In this document: piece by piece, positions 34,037 through 44,140 of the stretch
Position numbering within the stretch: position 1 is the first letter of the stretch
Layout of the letters: every line of letters begins with the position of its first letter
Source of the DNA: Mesorhizobium loti CJ3sym
Lineage (GTDB): Bacteria > Pseudomonadota > Alphaproteobacteria > Rhizobiales > Rhizobiaceae
Length of the DNA: 64,000 bases
Direction: 5' to 3'
Assembly: GCF_000472785.1 (NCBI RefSeq)
Contig: NZ_AXAL01000030.1
Span: 1 to 64,000, forward strand
The notes under the pieces: model-generated
What the model saw: only the letters and a program-made list of their open reading frames with translations
The model's database searches: none
What the model was told of the DNA's origin: nothing
Program-made: the position numbers and the translations under genes

Positions 34037-34654
34037 ATGACCCTCACCGGCTTCCTCGCCTACAGTGCCGCCCTCGGCATCGCCGCCGCCATTCCCGGCC
34101 CCGGCGTCACCGCGCTGGTCGCGCGGGCGCTCGGCTCCGGCTTCCGCTCGTCGCTGGCCATGTCCTTCGGCCTCATGCTGGGCGATCTCACCTATCTGAC
34201 CGCCGTGGTGCTTGGCCTTGCCTTCGTCGCGCAGACCTTCGGCATGGTTTTCCTGGCCATCAAATGGGCAGGGGTCGCCTATCTCGCCTTCCTCGGCTGG
34301 CGCTTCTGGACCGCCGGCATCACGCCCGAAACCATCGAAGCCTGGAAGGGCAAGGCTGGATTTGTTTCGAGTTTCGTCGCAGGCCTCACCGTCACGCTTG
34401 GCAATCCGAAGACGATGATCTTCTATCTCGCCATCACGCCGACCATCGTCGACCTGAAGACGATCACGCTGGCCGACTACGGTATTCTCGTCGCGCTGAC
34501 GCTGGTCGTGCTGTTCATCGTGCTGGTGCCTTATTTGGCGCTGGCCGCCAAGGCGCGCTGGTTCCTGAAATCGCCGCGCGCGCTGAAGGTGCTGAACCGC
34601 ACCGCGGCCGGCCTCATGCTTGGCGCAGCGGCAGCGATCGCCGCCCGCCAATAG
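34037..34654 (+). CDS. LysE/RhtB-family amino-acid exporter
   Basis: 205 residues, six predicted transmembrane helices. N-terminal AAIPGPGVTALVARALGSGF is the LysE signature, with LGNPKTMIFYLAI in the middle helix. The family exports amino acids such as lysine, threonine, homoserine or cysteine-related compounds. It precedes cysK by 171 bases; a functional link to cysteine export is only suggested. Confidence 0.9.
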   Translation: MTLTGFLAYSAALGIAAAIPGPGVTALVARALGSGFRSSLAMSFGLMLGDLTYLTAVVLGLAFVAQTFGMVFLAIKWAGVAYLAFLGWRFWTAGITPETIEAWKGKAGFVSSFVAGLTVTLGNPKTMIFYLAITPTIVDLKTITLADYGILVALTLVVLFIVLVPYLALAAKARWFLKSPRALKVLNRTAAGLMLGAAAAIAARQ

Positions 34655-34825
34655 GGTCCTTTCGGCCAAAATATTCCAGATATCGACCTTCCCGGAAAAC
34701 CCTTTTCCGGGGCGATGACGTTTTAGACACAGGCCCCACTCGGATATTTCCCGTCGTCGGTCTATCTTGCACGATCGAAGGCCCTATCTTGCCGCCACTT
34801 GCCTGAAATCCTGGGAGCGAAACCA

Positions 34826-35806
<981 letters not shown>

Positions 35807-35927
35807 CTCGGCGCTGCTGCTGGCCCTTTGAAAAACCGCCGGTGGCGCCCGCCACCGGCTTGAGCAGCGCATCGCTTCCGGTTCATATCCCTGTCGGCCC
35901 GCTCTGTTCGGGCCGGGGGAGAATTTC

Positions 35928-36554
35928 ATGTACAAGCTCTACACCCGTCCGGGCAGCGGCGGCTTCGTCGTCGAAGCGGCGCTGGCGCTGGCGAACGCAC
36001 CATTCGAGCAGATCGACGTGCCGAAATCCGACCGGCCCGATCCGGCCTTCCTCGACATCAGCCCGCTGAACCAGGTGCCGGTGCTGACCTTGCCGGACGG
36101 AAGCTCGATGACCGAATCGGCGGCGATCTGCATCCTGCTTGCCGAGCGCCATCCCGATGCCGGCCTGGCGCCGGCGGTCGACGCGCCGGCCCGTGCCGAG
36201 TTCCTGCGCTGGATGGCCTTCATGTCGTCGGTGCTCTACCCGGCGGTGCTGCGGCTGTATTACGCCCATCGCTACACCGCCGACGCCGACGGCACCAAAG
36301 CCGTCCAACAGGCGGCAATCGCCGAGATGGACCGTGGCTTCGCCGTTCTCGATACCGCCCTGCAAGGCCGTGACTGGCTGGTGGGCGAGGCAATGTCCCT
36401 GGCCGACATCTATCTCGTCATGCTGGTGGCCTGGCATCCCGACATCGATCGCGCACGCCCGGCATGGCCTGATATCGAACGTCTATGGGCCCGGTTGCGC
36501 GACCATCCCCTGATGAAGACCCTCAACACGTCGCACGAGATGTGGCCCGGCTGA
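35928..36554 (+). CDS. Glutathione S-transferase
   Basis: 208 residues. Thioredoxin-like N-domain (YKLYTRPGSGGFVVEAALAL, NQVPVLTLPDGSSMTESAAI) and helical C-domain (DWLVGEAMSLADIYLVMLV). Ser11 lies near the usual catalytic position. Substrate unknown. RBS GGGGGAG (CGGGGGAGAATTTC). It converges on the ECF42 gene. Confidence 0.9.
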   Translation: MYKLYTRPGSGGFVVEAALALANAPFEQIDVPKSDRPDPAFLDISPLNQVPVLTLPDGSSMTESAAICILLAERHPDAGLAPAVDAPARAEFLRWMAFMSSVLYPAVLRLYYAHRYTADADGTKAVQQAAIAEMDRGFAVLDTALQGRDWLVGEAMSLADIYLVMLVAWHPDIDRARPAWPDIERLWARLRDHPLMKTLNTSHEMWPG

Positions 36555-36565
36555 GCAGGCGAGGC

Positions 36566-37810
36566 TCAATTTCGCAGCATTGCCCTTTTGCCCTGCAGGA
36601 ACCGGCGCACCACCGGATCGCGCTCGAGGCCGATCGCGCGGTCATAGGCATCGCTTGCCTGTGGCACCTGGCCCAGCCTGGCCAGGAGACCGGCCCGCGC
36701 CGCCCAATAGGGCTGATACTCGTTGAGCCGCTTGTCGTCGCCCAGCACATAAAGCGCCGCCAGCCCCGCCACGGCGCCCTCAGTCTCGGCGAGCGCCACC
36801 GCGCGGTTGATCGCCACCACCGGCGATCCGGCGATCGAAAACAGCGCGTCGTAGAGTTCGCGGATCGCAACCCAGTCGGTACGGCCGGTCAGCCGGCGCG
36901 CTGCATGGGCCGACTGTACGGCCGCCTCGAGCTGGTAGCGGCCGATGGCGCCGCACGCCGCGGCGTGGGACAGAAGCGCCTCTGCCTCATCGATAAGGGC
37001 GCGATCCCACAGCGCGCAATCCTGCTCCGCCAGCGGCACGAAGTCGCCATCGGCGCTGCGCCGGGCGGTGCGGCGCGCCTCGGCAAACAGCATCAGCGCC
37101 AGCAGGCCAAGCGCTTCCGGCTCTTGCGGCATCAGCGTGGCCACCAGGCGGCCAAGCCAGATGCCTTCGGTGGCGAGGTTGCGCGCCCTAGTCTCCGTGC
37201 CGGCCGGATCCGACCAGCCTTCGGCGAAGGCGGCATAGATCGCCTCCAGCACGGCATCCAGCCGTTCGCCGAGTTCGGCCCGCTCCGGCACGCGGAACGG
37301 AATGCCGGTTTCGCGGATACGGGTCTTGGCGCGCACCAGGCGCTGGCCCATCGTTGCCGGTGAGACCAGGAAGGCGGAGGCGATCGTGGCGGCATCGAAG
37401 CCCAGCACGGCCTGCAGGATCAGCGGCGCCCGCACACCAGGTTCGATCGCCGGATGCGCGCAGGCAAACATCAGCCGCAACCGTTCGTCGGGCAGGTCTT
37501 CGTCGGTCATGCGCGCCTCCATCTCTTCGGCGATCAGCTTGAGATGATCACGGGCCGCCTCCCGGGTGAGCCGCCGGCGAACCGAATCCACACGGCGCCG
37601 CCGCGCCACTGCAAACAACCAGGCTTCCGGCTTTTCAGGCACGCCGGTTCGCGGCCAGCGTTCGAGCGCCGCGGCAAAGGCATCGGCCAGCGCATCCTCG
37701 GCGGCGACCACGTCACGCGTGCGCGCCGCGAGCCAGGCGACCAGCTTGCCATAACTCTGCCGGGCGGCGGCCTCGGCGGCCGCCCGGGCGATCTCCGGGC
37801 GACTGTCCAT
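36566..37810 (-). CDS. ECF42-type RNA polymerase sigma factor
   Basis: 414 residues, far longer than ordinary ECF sigmas. Sigma region 2 (LVAWLAARTRDVVAAEDAL ... AWLFAVARRRRVDS) and region 4 (LILQAVLGFDAATIASAFL) occupy the first ~200 residues; the C-terminal ~210 are TPR-like helices typical of group ECF42 (DUF6596). There is no anti-sigma gene; ECF42 factors are paired with a DGPF/YCII protein, which lies directly upstream here with a 7-base gap. A promoter resembling the ECF42 signature precedes both, implying autoregulation. Confidence 0.93.
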   Translation of the reverse strand: MDSRPEIARAAAEAAARQSYGKLVAWLAARTRDVVAAEDALADAFAAALERWPRTGVPEKPEAWLFAVARRRRVDSVRRRLTREAARDHLKLIAEEMEARMTDEDLPDERLRLMFACAHPAIEPGVRAPLILQAVLGFDAATIASAFLVSPATMGQRLVRAKTRIRETGIPFRVPERAELGERLDAVLEAIYAAFAEGWSDPAGTETRARNLATEGIWLGRLVATLMPQEPEALGLLALMLFAEARRTARRSADGDFVPLAEQDCALWDRALIDEAEALLSHAAACGAIGRYQLEAAVQSAHAARRLTGRTDWVAIRELYDALFSIAGSPVVAINRAVALAETEGAVAGLAALYVLGDDKRLNEYQPYWAARAGLLARLGQVPQASDAYDRAIGLERDPVVRRFLQGKRAMLRN

Positions 37811-37817
37811 TACGTCG

Positions 37818-38186
37818 TCATTTCTGGGGCATGTAGTCGGCCAATTCCCAGATCGGGCGCAGCTCGACAGTGCCGGTGCTGGCCGCCGGACAGCGCGCCG
37901 CCCATTCGATGGCGGTGTCGATGTCAGCCGCCTCGATCATGTAGAAGCCGGCAAGCTGCTCCTTGGTGTCGGCATAGGGGCCGTCGATCACATGGGTCTT
38001 ACCGTCGGCGATCCGCACCGAGGTGGTCGCCTGGGTCGGGCGCAGTCGCTCGCCAGCCAGCCATACGCCGGATTTCTTCAACGCTTCGGTATAGGCGGTA
38101 TAGGCCGCGCTCATCTGCTGGAGCTGGTCGACCGGCGTTTTCGCCAGCGCGGCTTCGTCGCCATTGATCAAAAGTATGTATCGCAT
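37818..38186 (-). CDS. YCII-related (DGPF) protein, ECF42 partner
   Basis: 122 residues of the YCII/DGPF family: MRYILLINGDEAALAK at the N-terminus and VIDGPYADTKEQLAGFYMIE, with DGPY in place of DGPF. Such proteins are the conserved neighbours and targets of ECF42 sigma factors; their biochemical role is unknown. Start 38186 has GGGAG upstream (ACGGGAGAACACCC). First gene of the unit with the sigma factor. Confidence 0.9.
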   Translation of the reverse strand: MRYILLINGDEAALAKTPVDQLQQMSAAYTAYTEALKKSGVWLAGERLRPTQATTSVRIADGKTHVIDGPYADTKEQLAGFYMIEAADIDTAIEWAARCPAASTGTVELRPIWELADYMPQK

Positions 38187-38237
38187 GGGTGTTCTCCCGT
38201 GGTTTGGAAGGCCGCGTCCTTGCGGGGCCAGACGTAT

Positions 38238-38264
38238 GTCGCGCGGCAGTGGCCGATTTCGACA
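38238..38264 (-). promoter_or_regulatory. Candidate autoregulated ECF42 promoter
   Basis: On the minus strand TGTCGA (38259-38264) is followed after 17 bases by CGAC (38238-38241). This fits the ECF42 promoter signature as I recall it (TGTCGA at -35, CGAT or CGAC at -10). It lies about 50 bases before the YCII start, in the right orientation. Predicted from sequence only. Confidence 0.6.
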
Positions 38265-38392
38265 GGCCGCGAAAAAATCTTTCAACCTTGATCGGGCATG
38301 GTGCAAGCCATCACCGCATGCACATCGACCGTCCGCAAAGAGCCTAAACGGCCACGACTCGATCCAGCCCGCCAAATGCCGGGACCAAACAT

Positions 38393-38827
38393 CTAGCCAA
38401 GGAGCCGTCCTCTCAGCGCGGCCGATGGAATGTCGCAACTGTCTTTCCGGCCGAACAAAGCATAGCGATTTTTGGCGATGCGATTGTACAGCCAGTTGCG
38501 GAGCGGGCGTGGCAGCAGCAACAGCACCTTGGCCGCGCGCCATGGCCAGCCGAGTTCCGACATGACGGCGACAAAGCTGTCGAGGTGGGTGAAGCCGGTA
38601 CCGTCGATGAGGACGAGATTGGTTTGGTAGGAGTCCGTGCGCAGTCCATGCTTCCTGAACAGCGCCTCGCCGAGGGGCGATTGCGCGGTGGCGAAGCGGA
38701 AGCGGCCTTGGCGGTCGAGCCTGACCACCATGCGCGCGAAGCCGGAGCAGAGCACGCAGACGCCGTCGAAGACAATCAGCGGATGGTTTGCATCGAAGGG
38801 TTCAGAGGGACGGTTTGGCTCGGTCAC
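38393..38827 (-). CDS. DCC-family thiol-disulfide oxidoreductase
   Basis: 144 residues. LIVFDGVCVLCSGFARMV carries the DxxCxxC motif that names the family; RFRFATAQSPLG and ALFGRKDSCD follow. Thioredoxin-like fold, partner unknown. The 206 bases between it and the YCII gene carry the ECF42 promoter. Two possible small genes lie just upstream on the same strand. Confidence 0.88.
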   Translation of the reverse strand: MTEPNRPSEPFDANHPLIVFDGVCVLCSGFARMVVRLDRQGRFRFATAQSPLGEALFRKHGLRTDSYQTNLVLIDGTGFTHLDSFVAVMSELGWPWRAAKVLLLLPRPLRNWLYNRIAKNRYALFGRKDSCDIPSAALRGRLLG

Positions 38828-38878
38828 GCGGGCCTCGGCTGCTCATGTCCTGGGACACTAAGCCAGCCGGAGGCGGGA

Positions 38879-39004
38879 TCAAAGACGTGGCGATGTCGCA
38901 CGCCGCCTGTCGGCGAGCGCGGGGCGCTCGGAACGGTAGGCGGTGGCGCGGGTCTCGGTGCCCGGCCTGCAGATACGGCTGTTGTGGCGGTTCTCGAACG
39001 TCAT
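38879..39004 (-). CDS. Possible small basic protein (41 aa)
   Basis: 41 codons from ATG 39004 to TGA 38879-38881, starting two bases after the preceding small frame. Arg-rich (RPGTETRATAYRSERPAL, DRRRATSPRL). Supported only by its close spacing and a lack of competing genes; could be chance. Confidence 0.35.
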   Translation of the reverse strand: MTFENRHNSRICRPGTETRATAYRSERPALADRRRATSPRL

Positions 39005-39006
39005 GG

Positions 39007-39147
39007 TCAGTGCGCACCCAGCGAGGTGCCGCGACGGGCGCAAGCCGGACCCGGGCCGCGCATGTAATAACGCTCCGGCCGATAGGTCGGCGCGATGAAT
39101 TCGCGGATGGCGGCGGCATAGCCGATGAGGTGCGTAAGGAAGTTCAT
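39007..39147 (-). CDS. Possible small protein (46 aa)
   Basis: 46 codons from ATG 39147 to TGA 39007-39009. Begins MNFLTHLIGYAAAIREF and continues TYRPERYYMRGPGPAC. Preceded by GGGACAGGGTAA, a usable RBS. The composition looks protein-like but no family is recognised. May be co-transcribed with the 41-codon frame and the DCC gene. Confidence 0.42.
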   Translation of the reverse strand: MNFLTHLIGYAAAIREFIAPTYRPERYYMRGPGPACARRGTSLGAH

Positions 39148-39523
39148 TTACCCTGTCCCTGTCCCGATTTTCGGATGTCCCTTCCGATTGCGGGCATCAT
39201 AGCGTCGAGGCGTGAATAGTCGGTGAACACGATGTTAATATCTGGTCGAAAAGGCCGTGGTTCGTGGCCGGAATGCGGCTGATTCGGGGTCTTTCCGTGC
39301 AGTTCGTCGGCATTGCGCCCAATGTGACTTTTGCATCACATATGTTTCGTTTGAATGTCGCCTGCGCGCGGTTGTGTTTCAATTTTTGCCTCGCCCGTAA
39401 AATTTCCATTCTGGCCGCCGCGACGCGGGAACTTACCTTTGCGTCCCCAACGTCGTGCGATCACGGAACTGGAACGGGGCCTGTCCGTTCTCACCTTCAT
39501 CTTATGGCCGAAGGGAAATTGCC
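39148..39523. other. Intergenic region upstream of ku, no gene seen
   Basis: 376 bases, more AT-rich than its surroundings (around 39290-39410). No convincing gene or RNA was found. A GGAAC-like promoter was considered and rejected. It presumably contains the ku-ligD promoter. Confidence 0.5.
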
Positions 39524-40393
39524 ATGGCGCCGCGTCCTGCCTGGAAGGGCTATCTGAAGCTGTCGCTGGTCACCTGTGCCGTCGAACTGACCAATGTCGT
39601 CACCCATACCGAAAAGGTCTCGTTCAGGGTGCTGAACCGCAAGACCGGCAACACGGTCAAGCGCATCTATGTCGATGCCGAGACCGGCAAGCCGCTAGGC
39701 GATGGCGACGAGATAAAGGGCTATGAACTCGACGACGGCGATTTCGTCCATATCGATGAAGACGAGATCGAGGCAGTGCAGATCGAATCCTCGCACACGA
39801 TGAGCCTTGACGGTTTCATCGACAAAGCCTCGATCCAGCAGATCTATCTCGATACGCCCTACTACGTCGCGCCGGCCGACAAGGTGTCGGAGGAGGCTTT
39901 CGCCGTCATCCGCGATGCCATGGCCGGCAAGAAGATGGCCGGGCTGGCGCGTATCGTGCTCTACAACCGGGAACGTCCGGTGGTCATCGAGCCGCTCGGC
40001 AAGGGCATGGTGCTGACGACGCTGCGCTACGACAACACGGTGCGCCAGCCGGACAGCGTGTTCGGCGAGATCAAAGCGGTGAAGACCGACCAGGAGATGA
40101 CGGATCTCGCCGAACTGATCATCGACAAGAAGAAAGCGAAATTCGACCCCTCGAAATTCGACGACAAATATGAGGACGCCCTGCTCGAACTGATCCGCGC
40201 CAAGAAGGCCGGTCACAAGGTACCGGCGGCCAAGGCGGCGCCGAAGCCCTCCAATGTCGTCAATTTGTTCGACGCGCTGAAGAAGAGCCTGTCGTCGGAT
40301 TCAGGCTCACCGAAAACGTCGGCCGCGAAAGCCAAGCCGGCAGCCAAACGCGGCAAGTCGAAAGCGGCTGCACCCAAGCGCAAATCGGCTTGA
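39524..40393 (+). CDS. ku: Ku protein (non-homologous end joining)
   Basis: 289 residues. Bacterial Ku homodimer that binds DNA ends and recruits LigD. Typical motifs: PAWKGYLKLSLVTCAVEL, DDGDFVHIDEDEIEAV, PYYVAPADK, LARIVLYNRERPVVI. The C-terminal ~50 residues are a Lys/Ala-rich tail (SKAAAPKRKSA) of the kind that aids DNA binding. Start 39524 follows GGGA (GAAGGGAAATTGCC). Twelve bases before ligD, an operon. Confidence 0.96.
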   Translation: MAPRPAWKGYLKLSLVTCAVELTNVVTHTEKVSFRVLNRKTGNTVKRIYVDAETGKPLGDGDEIKGYELDDGDFVHIDEDEIEAVQIESSHTMSLDGFIDKASIQQIYLDTPYYVAPADKVSEEAFAVIRDAMAGKKMAGLARIVLYNRERPVVIEPLGKGMVLTTLRYDNTVRQPDSVFGEIKAVKTDQEMTDLAELIIDKKKAKFDPSKFDDKYEDALLELIRAKKAGHKVPAAKAAPKPSNVVNLFDALKKSLSSDSGSPKTSAAKAKPAAKRGKSKAAAPKRKSA

Positions 40394-40405
40394 GGACACC
40401 ACGCC

Positions 40406-42898
40406 ATGGCAAGCCTCGAGCCGTATCACGCCAAGCGCGATTTCAAGAAGACGTCGGAGCCGGCCGGCAAGGTTGTCCGCGGCACGAAAGCCGGCGGCAT
40501 CTTCGTCATCCAGAAACATGCCGCGACAAGGCTGCACTACGATTTTCGCCTCGAGCATGACGGCGTGCTGTGGAGCTGGGCGGTGACGCGCGGCCCCAGC
40601 CTCGATCCGCACGAAAAACGGCTCGCCGTGCATGTCGAGGACCATCCGATCGACTATGCCGCCTTCGAGGGCACGATCCCCAAGGGCGAATATGGCGGCG
40701 GTTCAGTGATCGTCTGGGACGAGGGCACATGGATGCCCGAAATTGACCCGGCCAAGGCGATGAAGAAGGGCCATATCAGCTTCGAGCTCAAGGGCCAGAA
40801 GCTGCATGGGCTGTGGCACCTGGTGCGGCTGAAGCCGAGGGCGGGCGAGAAACGCGACAACTGGCTGCTGATCAAGTCGGACGATGCCGCCGCACGCCCC
40901 GGCGGCGACATTCTGAAGGAGGCGCCGGAATCGGTGAAGTCCGGCCTGACGATCGAGGAGGTCGGCGAGGGCAAGGCGGCCAAGGGCGAGAAGCCAAAGG
41001 TCTGGCATTCCAACAAGCCGGCTGCCGCCAAGGCGAAGGATACGAGCCGCAAACTCGGCTTCATCGAACCGCAACTTGCGACGCTGGAGCGGGATGCACC
41101 CGGCGGCAAGGATTGGCTGCACGAGGTGAAATTCGATGGCTATCGCATGCAGGCGCAGATCGCCGGCACGGATGTGCGGCTCCTGACCCGCACCGGCCTC
41201 GACTGGACGGAGAAATTCGGCGGCGAAATCGCGGCCGAACTGGCAGGGCTGAAATGCAGCGACGCCATCATCGATGGCGAGATCGTCGTGCTGGCCGATA
41301 GCGGTGTTTCTTCCTTCGCGTTGCTGCAGCAGGATCTGTCGGCGAAGCGGACTAACCGCTTCATCTACTACGTCTTTGATATCATGCGCCTCGACGGCAA
41401 GGATTTGCGCACCGAGCCCCTGGTCGAGCGCAAGCAGACCTTGCAGGAGCTGCTCGGCAAGCAGCCGGACAATCCAGCGGTGCGTTTCTCCGACCACTTT
41501 TCCGAACCCGGCAAGATCATGCTGGAACATGCCTGCCGCATGGGGCTGGAAGGCGTCGTCTCCAAACGTGCCGACGCGCCCTATCGCAGCGGGCGCGGCC
41601 CGACATGGGTGAAGTCGAAATGCACGGCACGCCAGGAATTCGTCATCGGCGGCTATCTGCTGTCGGACAAGACCGGGCGCGGGCTGCGCTCGCTGCTGGT
41701 CGGCTTTCATGAAGACGGCAAACTGCACTACGCCGGCCGCGTCGGCACCGGCTTCTCCACCAAGGGTGCGAATGAGCTGAAGAAGAAGCTAGATGCGCTG
41801 AAGGCGCAGGATTCGCCTTTCGACGCGGCCGTGCCGAGGGGCAAGGGACTGGTTTGGGTCAAGCCGGAGCTTGTCGGCGAAGTGGAGTTTCGCAGCTGGA
41901 CCTCCGACCGTATAATACGCCATGCCTCGTTCCAGGGATTGCGCGAGGACAAGCCGGCGGAGGACGTTGTGCAGGAAAAGCCGAAGGCAGCGACAAGCAA
42001 GGCCAAGCCGGCGTCAGGCGGCACCGGCAAATCCGCCGGTGCGATGACGACGGTCAAACTCTCCCACCCCGACAAGCTGCTGTGGCCCGAGGAGAAAATC
42101 TCCAAGCAGGGCCTGCTCGACCATTACGAGCAGGTTTGGCCGCGCATGGAGCAGTTCGTCGTCAACCGGCCGCTCAGCCTGGTGCGGGCGCCGGACGGCG
42201 TCGGCGGACCGCGCTTTTTCCAGAAACACGCCTCGGCCGGCATGAGCGACAAGATCGCGCGCATGAAGGATCCGACAGATGGCGAGGAGATCCTGTTCAT
42301 CCGGGATTTCGACGGCGTTGCGGCACTAGTCCAGTACGGCGTGGTCGAGATCCACATCTGGGGCTGCACGATCGACAAGCTGGAGCAGCCGGACCAGATC
42401 ATCTTCGATCTCGATCCCGACGAAGGCGTCGAGGTGAAAGCAGTGCGCGAGGCGGCGCTCGACATCAGGAGCAAGCTCGACGAACTGTCGCTGCCGAACT
42501 TCGTCAAGACATCGGGCGGCAAAGGCTATCATGTGCTGGTGCCGCTTAAGCCGTCGGCGGATTGGGAGGCGGTGAAAACCTTCACCCATGATTTCGCCAA
42601 GGCGCTCGAACAAGGTGCCCCTGACCGCTACACGGCGACGCTGTCGAAGAAGGCGCGCACCGGAAAAATCTTCGTCGACTATCTGCGCAATGGCAGGGGC
42701 TCGACGACGGTCGCGCCCTATTCGTCTCGCGCCAAGAAGGGCGCGACGGTATCGATGCCGGTTACCTGGGCCGAGATCGAGGCCGGGCTGGCGCCGAATG
42801 CTTTTCCAATCGGCGACAAGACGACGCTGGCGAAGTTGGCGGAAGCCGATCCGTGGAAGGGGTTTTTCCACCAGGGGAAGATGTTGAAGCGGGGGTAG
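40406..42898 (+). CDS. ligD: Multifunctional DNA ligase D
   Basis: 830 residues in the order PE-LIG-POL. Residues ~30-180: 3'-phosphoesterase (ATRLHYDFRLEHDGVL, VEDHPIDYAAFEGTIPKGEY). ~215-520: ATP-dependent ligase with adenylated K242 in EVKFDGYRM, DGEIVV and GLEGVVSKR. ~545-825: primase-polymerase (LSHPDKLLWPEEKISK, IFDLDPDEGVEV, HVLVPL, RNGRGSTTVAPYS). It processes, fills and seals ends bound by Ku. This domain order differs from mycobacterial LigD (POL-PE-LIG). Confidence 0.96.
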   Translation: MASLEPYHAKRDFKKTSEPAGKVVRGTKAGGIFVIQKHAATRLHYDFRLEHDGVLWSWAVTRGPSLDPHEKRLAVHVEDHPIDYAAFEGTIPKGEYGGGSVIVWDEGTWMPEIDPAKAMKKGHISFELKGQKLHGLWHLVRLKPRAGEKRDNWLLIKSDDAAARPGGDILKEAPESVKSGLTIEEVGEGKAAKGEKPKVWHSNKPAAAKAKDTSRKLGFIEPQLATLERDAPGGKDWLHEVKFDGYRMQAQIAGTDVRLLTRTGLDWTEKFGGEIAAELAGLKCSDAIIDGEIVVLADSGVSSFALLQQDLSAKRTNRFIYYVFDIMRLDGKDLRTEPLVERKQTLQELLGKQPDNPAVRFSDHFSEPGKIMLEHACRMGLEGVVSKRADAPYRSGRGPTWVKSKCTARQEFVIGGYLLSDKTGRGLRSLLVGFHEDGKLHYAGRVGTGFSTKGANELKKKLDALKAQDSPFDAAVPRGKGLVWVKPELVGEVEFRSWTSDRIIRHASFQGLREDKPAEDVVQEKPKAATSKAKPASGGTGKSAGAMTTVKLSHPDKLLWPEEKISKQGLLDHYEQVWPRMEQFVVNRPLSLVRAPDGVGGPRFFQKHASAGMSDKIARMKDPTDGEEILFIRDFDGVAALVQYGVVEIHIWGCTIDKLEQPDQIIFDLDPDEGVEVKAVREAALDIRSKLDELSLPNFVKTSGGKGYHVLVPLKPSADWEAVKTFTHDFAKALEQGAPDRYTATLSKKARTGKIFVDYLRNGRGSTTVAPYSSRAKKGATVSMPVTWAEIEAGLAPNAFPIGDKTTLAKLAEADPWKGFFHQGKMLKRG

Positions 42899-42930
42899 TT
42901 CACCGCGCCAATTGGCAGCGTTGCGATCCT

Positions 42931-43067
42931 TCACGCCCCCTCTCTGGGCTGCCGGCCATCTCCCCCTCCAGCGCTTTCGCCAACTATCAACGCTGTAAGG
43001 CGAGCGAGACGATGAAGCAGCCAATCTCCCCCTTGAGGGGAGATGCCCGGCAGGGCAGAGAGGGGCG
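42931..43067. repeat. Paired family A intergenic repeats, inverted
   Basis: Left copy ~42936-42966 (CCCCCTCTCTGGGCTGCCGG, CCATCTCCCCCTCCAG) and right copy ~43020-43067 (CAATCTCCCCCTTGAGGGGA, GATGCCCGGCAGGGCAGAG) in opposite orientation around ~50 unique bases. A long stem-loop could form in the RNA. It fills most of the ligD-ArsR gap. Confidence 0.7.
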
Positions 43068-43094
43068 CTGTCCCGCCGACGTCTCCGCAATCCA

Positions 43095-43769
43095 TCAGCC
43101 CAAAAACACCCTCTCGAACGCCTGTTTCCCCGGCGGCGAAAACACCACCGCGCGGCTGTCTTTTTCCCGCCTTGCCCATTTCTCCAACAGGATCTTGTCG
43201 AGGATGGCGGCGCCCAGCGTGCCGGCGAGGTGCGAACGGCGCACGCTCCAGTCGAGACAGGCGCGGCATACCGGGCGGCGCGGCTTGGCGCCAACATCGA
43301 TGCCTATGGCCGCGAAATGCGATACCGCCGACGGTCCGAGCCTGATCTCCTTGTCGTCACGCAGCAGGATGTCTTTCTCGACCAGCCGGTCGAGCATCGT
43401 CACCGCCTGCTCCCCGGCAAGGTGATCGTAGCAGACGCGGGCGACGCGCATGGCGCCGTCGCGCGGACCCGGCCGCACACGCTTGGGGCCAACGGCTTCC
43501 GCGACACCGGTGATGGCCTCGATCATGCCCGCCACCTGGGGTCCGGCGAGGCCGTAGTAGCGATGCCTACCCTGGCTCGCCAGGGTCAGCAGCCCGCCTT
43601 CCATCAGCTTCGACAGATGTGAGCTTGCGGTCGGCAGCGAGACTCCGGCTTCCAGCGCCAGTTCGCTTGCCGTCAGCGCCGTGCCGCCCATCAGCGCGTT
43701 CAGCATGTTGGCGCGGGCCGGGTCGCCGACCAGGCTGGCGATACGGGCGATGTCAGGTCCTTCACGCAT
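43095..43769 (-). CDS. ArsR-family transcriptional regulator
   Basis: 224 residues. N-terminal ArsR winged helix (IASLVGDPARANMLNALMGG, LTASELALEAGVSLPTASSH, LTLASQGRHRYYGLAGP). A longer C-terminal part contains CRACLDWSVRRSHLAG, a possible ligand or metal site. It is divergent from a DUF1127/NIPSNAP/monooxygenase cluster and probably controls it. Confidence 0.9.
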   Translation of the reverse strand: MREGPDIARIASLVGDPARANMLNALMGGTALTASELALEAGVSLPTASSHLSKLMEGGLLTLASQGRHRYYGLAGPQVAGMIEAITGVAEAVGPKRVRPGPRDGAMRVARVCYDHLAGEQAVTMLDRLVEKDILLRDDKEIRLGPSAVSHFAAIGIDVGAKPRRPVCRACLDWSVRRSHLAGTLGAAILDKILLEKWARREKDSRAVVFSPPGKQAFERVFLG

Positions 43770-43837
43770 AGTTCGTTCCTCATCGAAGCATTCTTGTCAG
43801 ATAAGCACTATTCTCCGACCAGATCAAGGAGACGACG

Positions 43838-44047
43838 ATGACCGCACGAACCACCTTCACCCCGTTCCCCGGCCGCCAATCCTTCCCGTTCATTAGCTGG
43901 GTCCGCTCGCGACTGCTGGCCCGCTGGTATGACCGTTACCTGCAACGCCGTGACCTCTCGGAGATCGACGACCACCTGCTGCGCGACCTCGGCCTGACAC
44001 CGGAGGACGTGCGCCGCGAATGCGCAAAGTCCTTCTGGCGGGCATGA
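43838..44047 (+). CDS. DUF1127 (YjiS-like) small protein
   Basis: 69 residues with WYDRYLQRRDLSEIDDHLLRD and LGLTPEDVRRECAKSFWRA, the DUF1127 core. RBS AAGGAGACGACG. First gene rightward from the ArsR regulator. Role unknown; a sibling is at 1477-1725. Confidence 0.87.
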   Translation: MTARTTFTPFPGRQSFPFISWVRSRLLARWYDRYLQRRDLSEIDDHLLRDLGLTPEDVRRECAKSFWRA

Positions 44048-44140
44048 CCCGCAAGGGAATTGCCTAGCAGATCGGGCGGCACAATGTTTCGACGCCGCTC
44101 GAACTATGGACGCGAAATCACACCCTTCAAGGAGACGACC

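Noticed and set aside
39434..39466. GGAAC-like promoter upstream of ku (GGAAC ... CGTC)
   Set aside because: The spacing to a TT is 20 or more bases and the -10 reads CGTC, so it does not fit the EcfG consensus.
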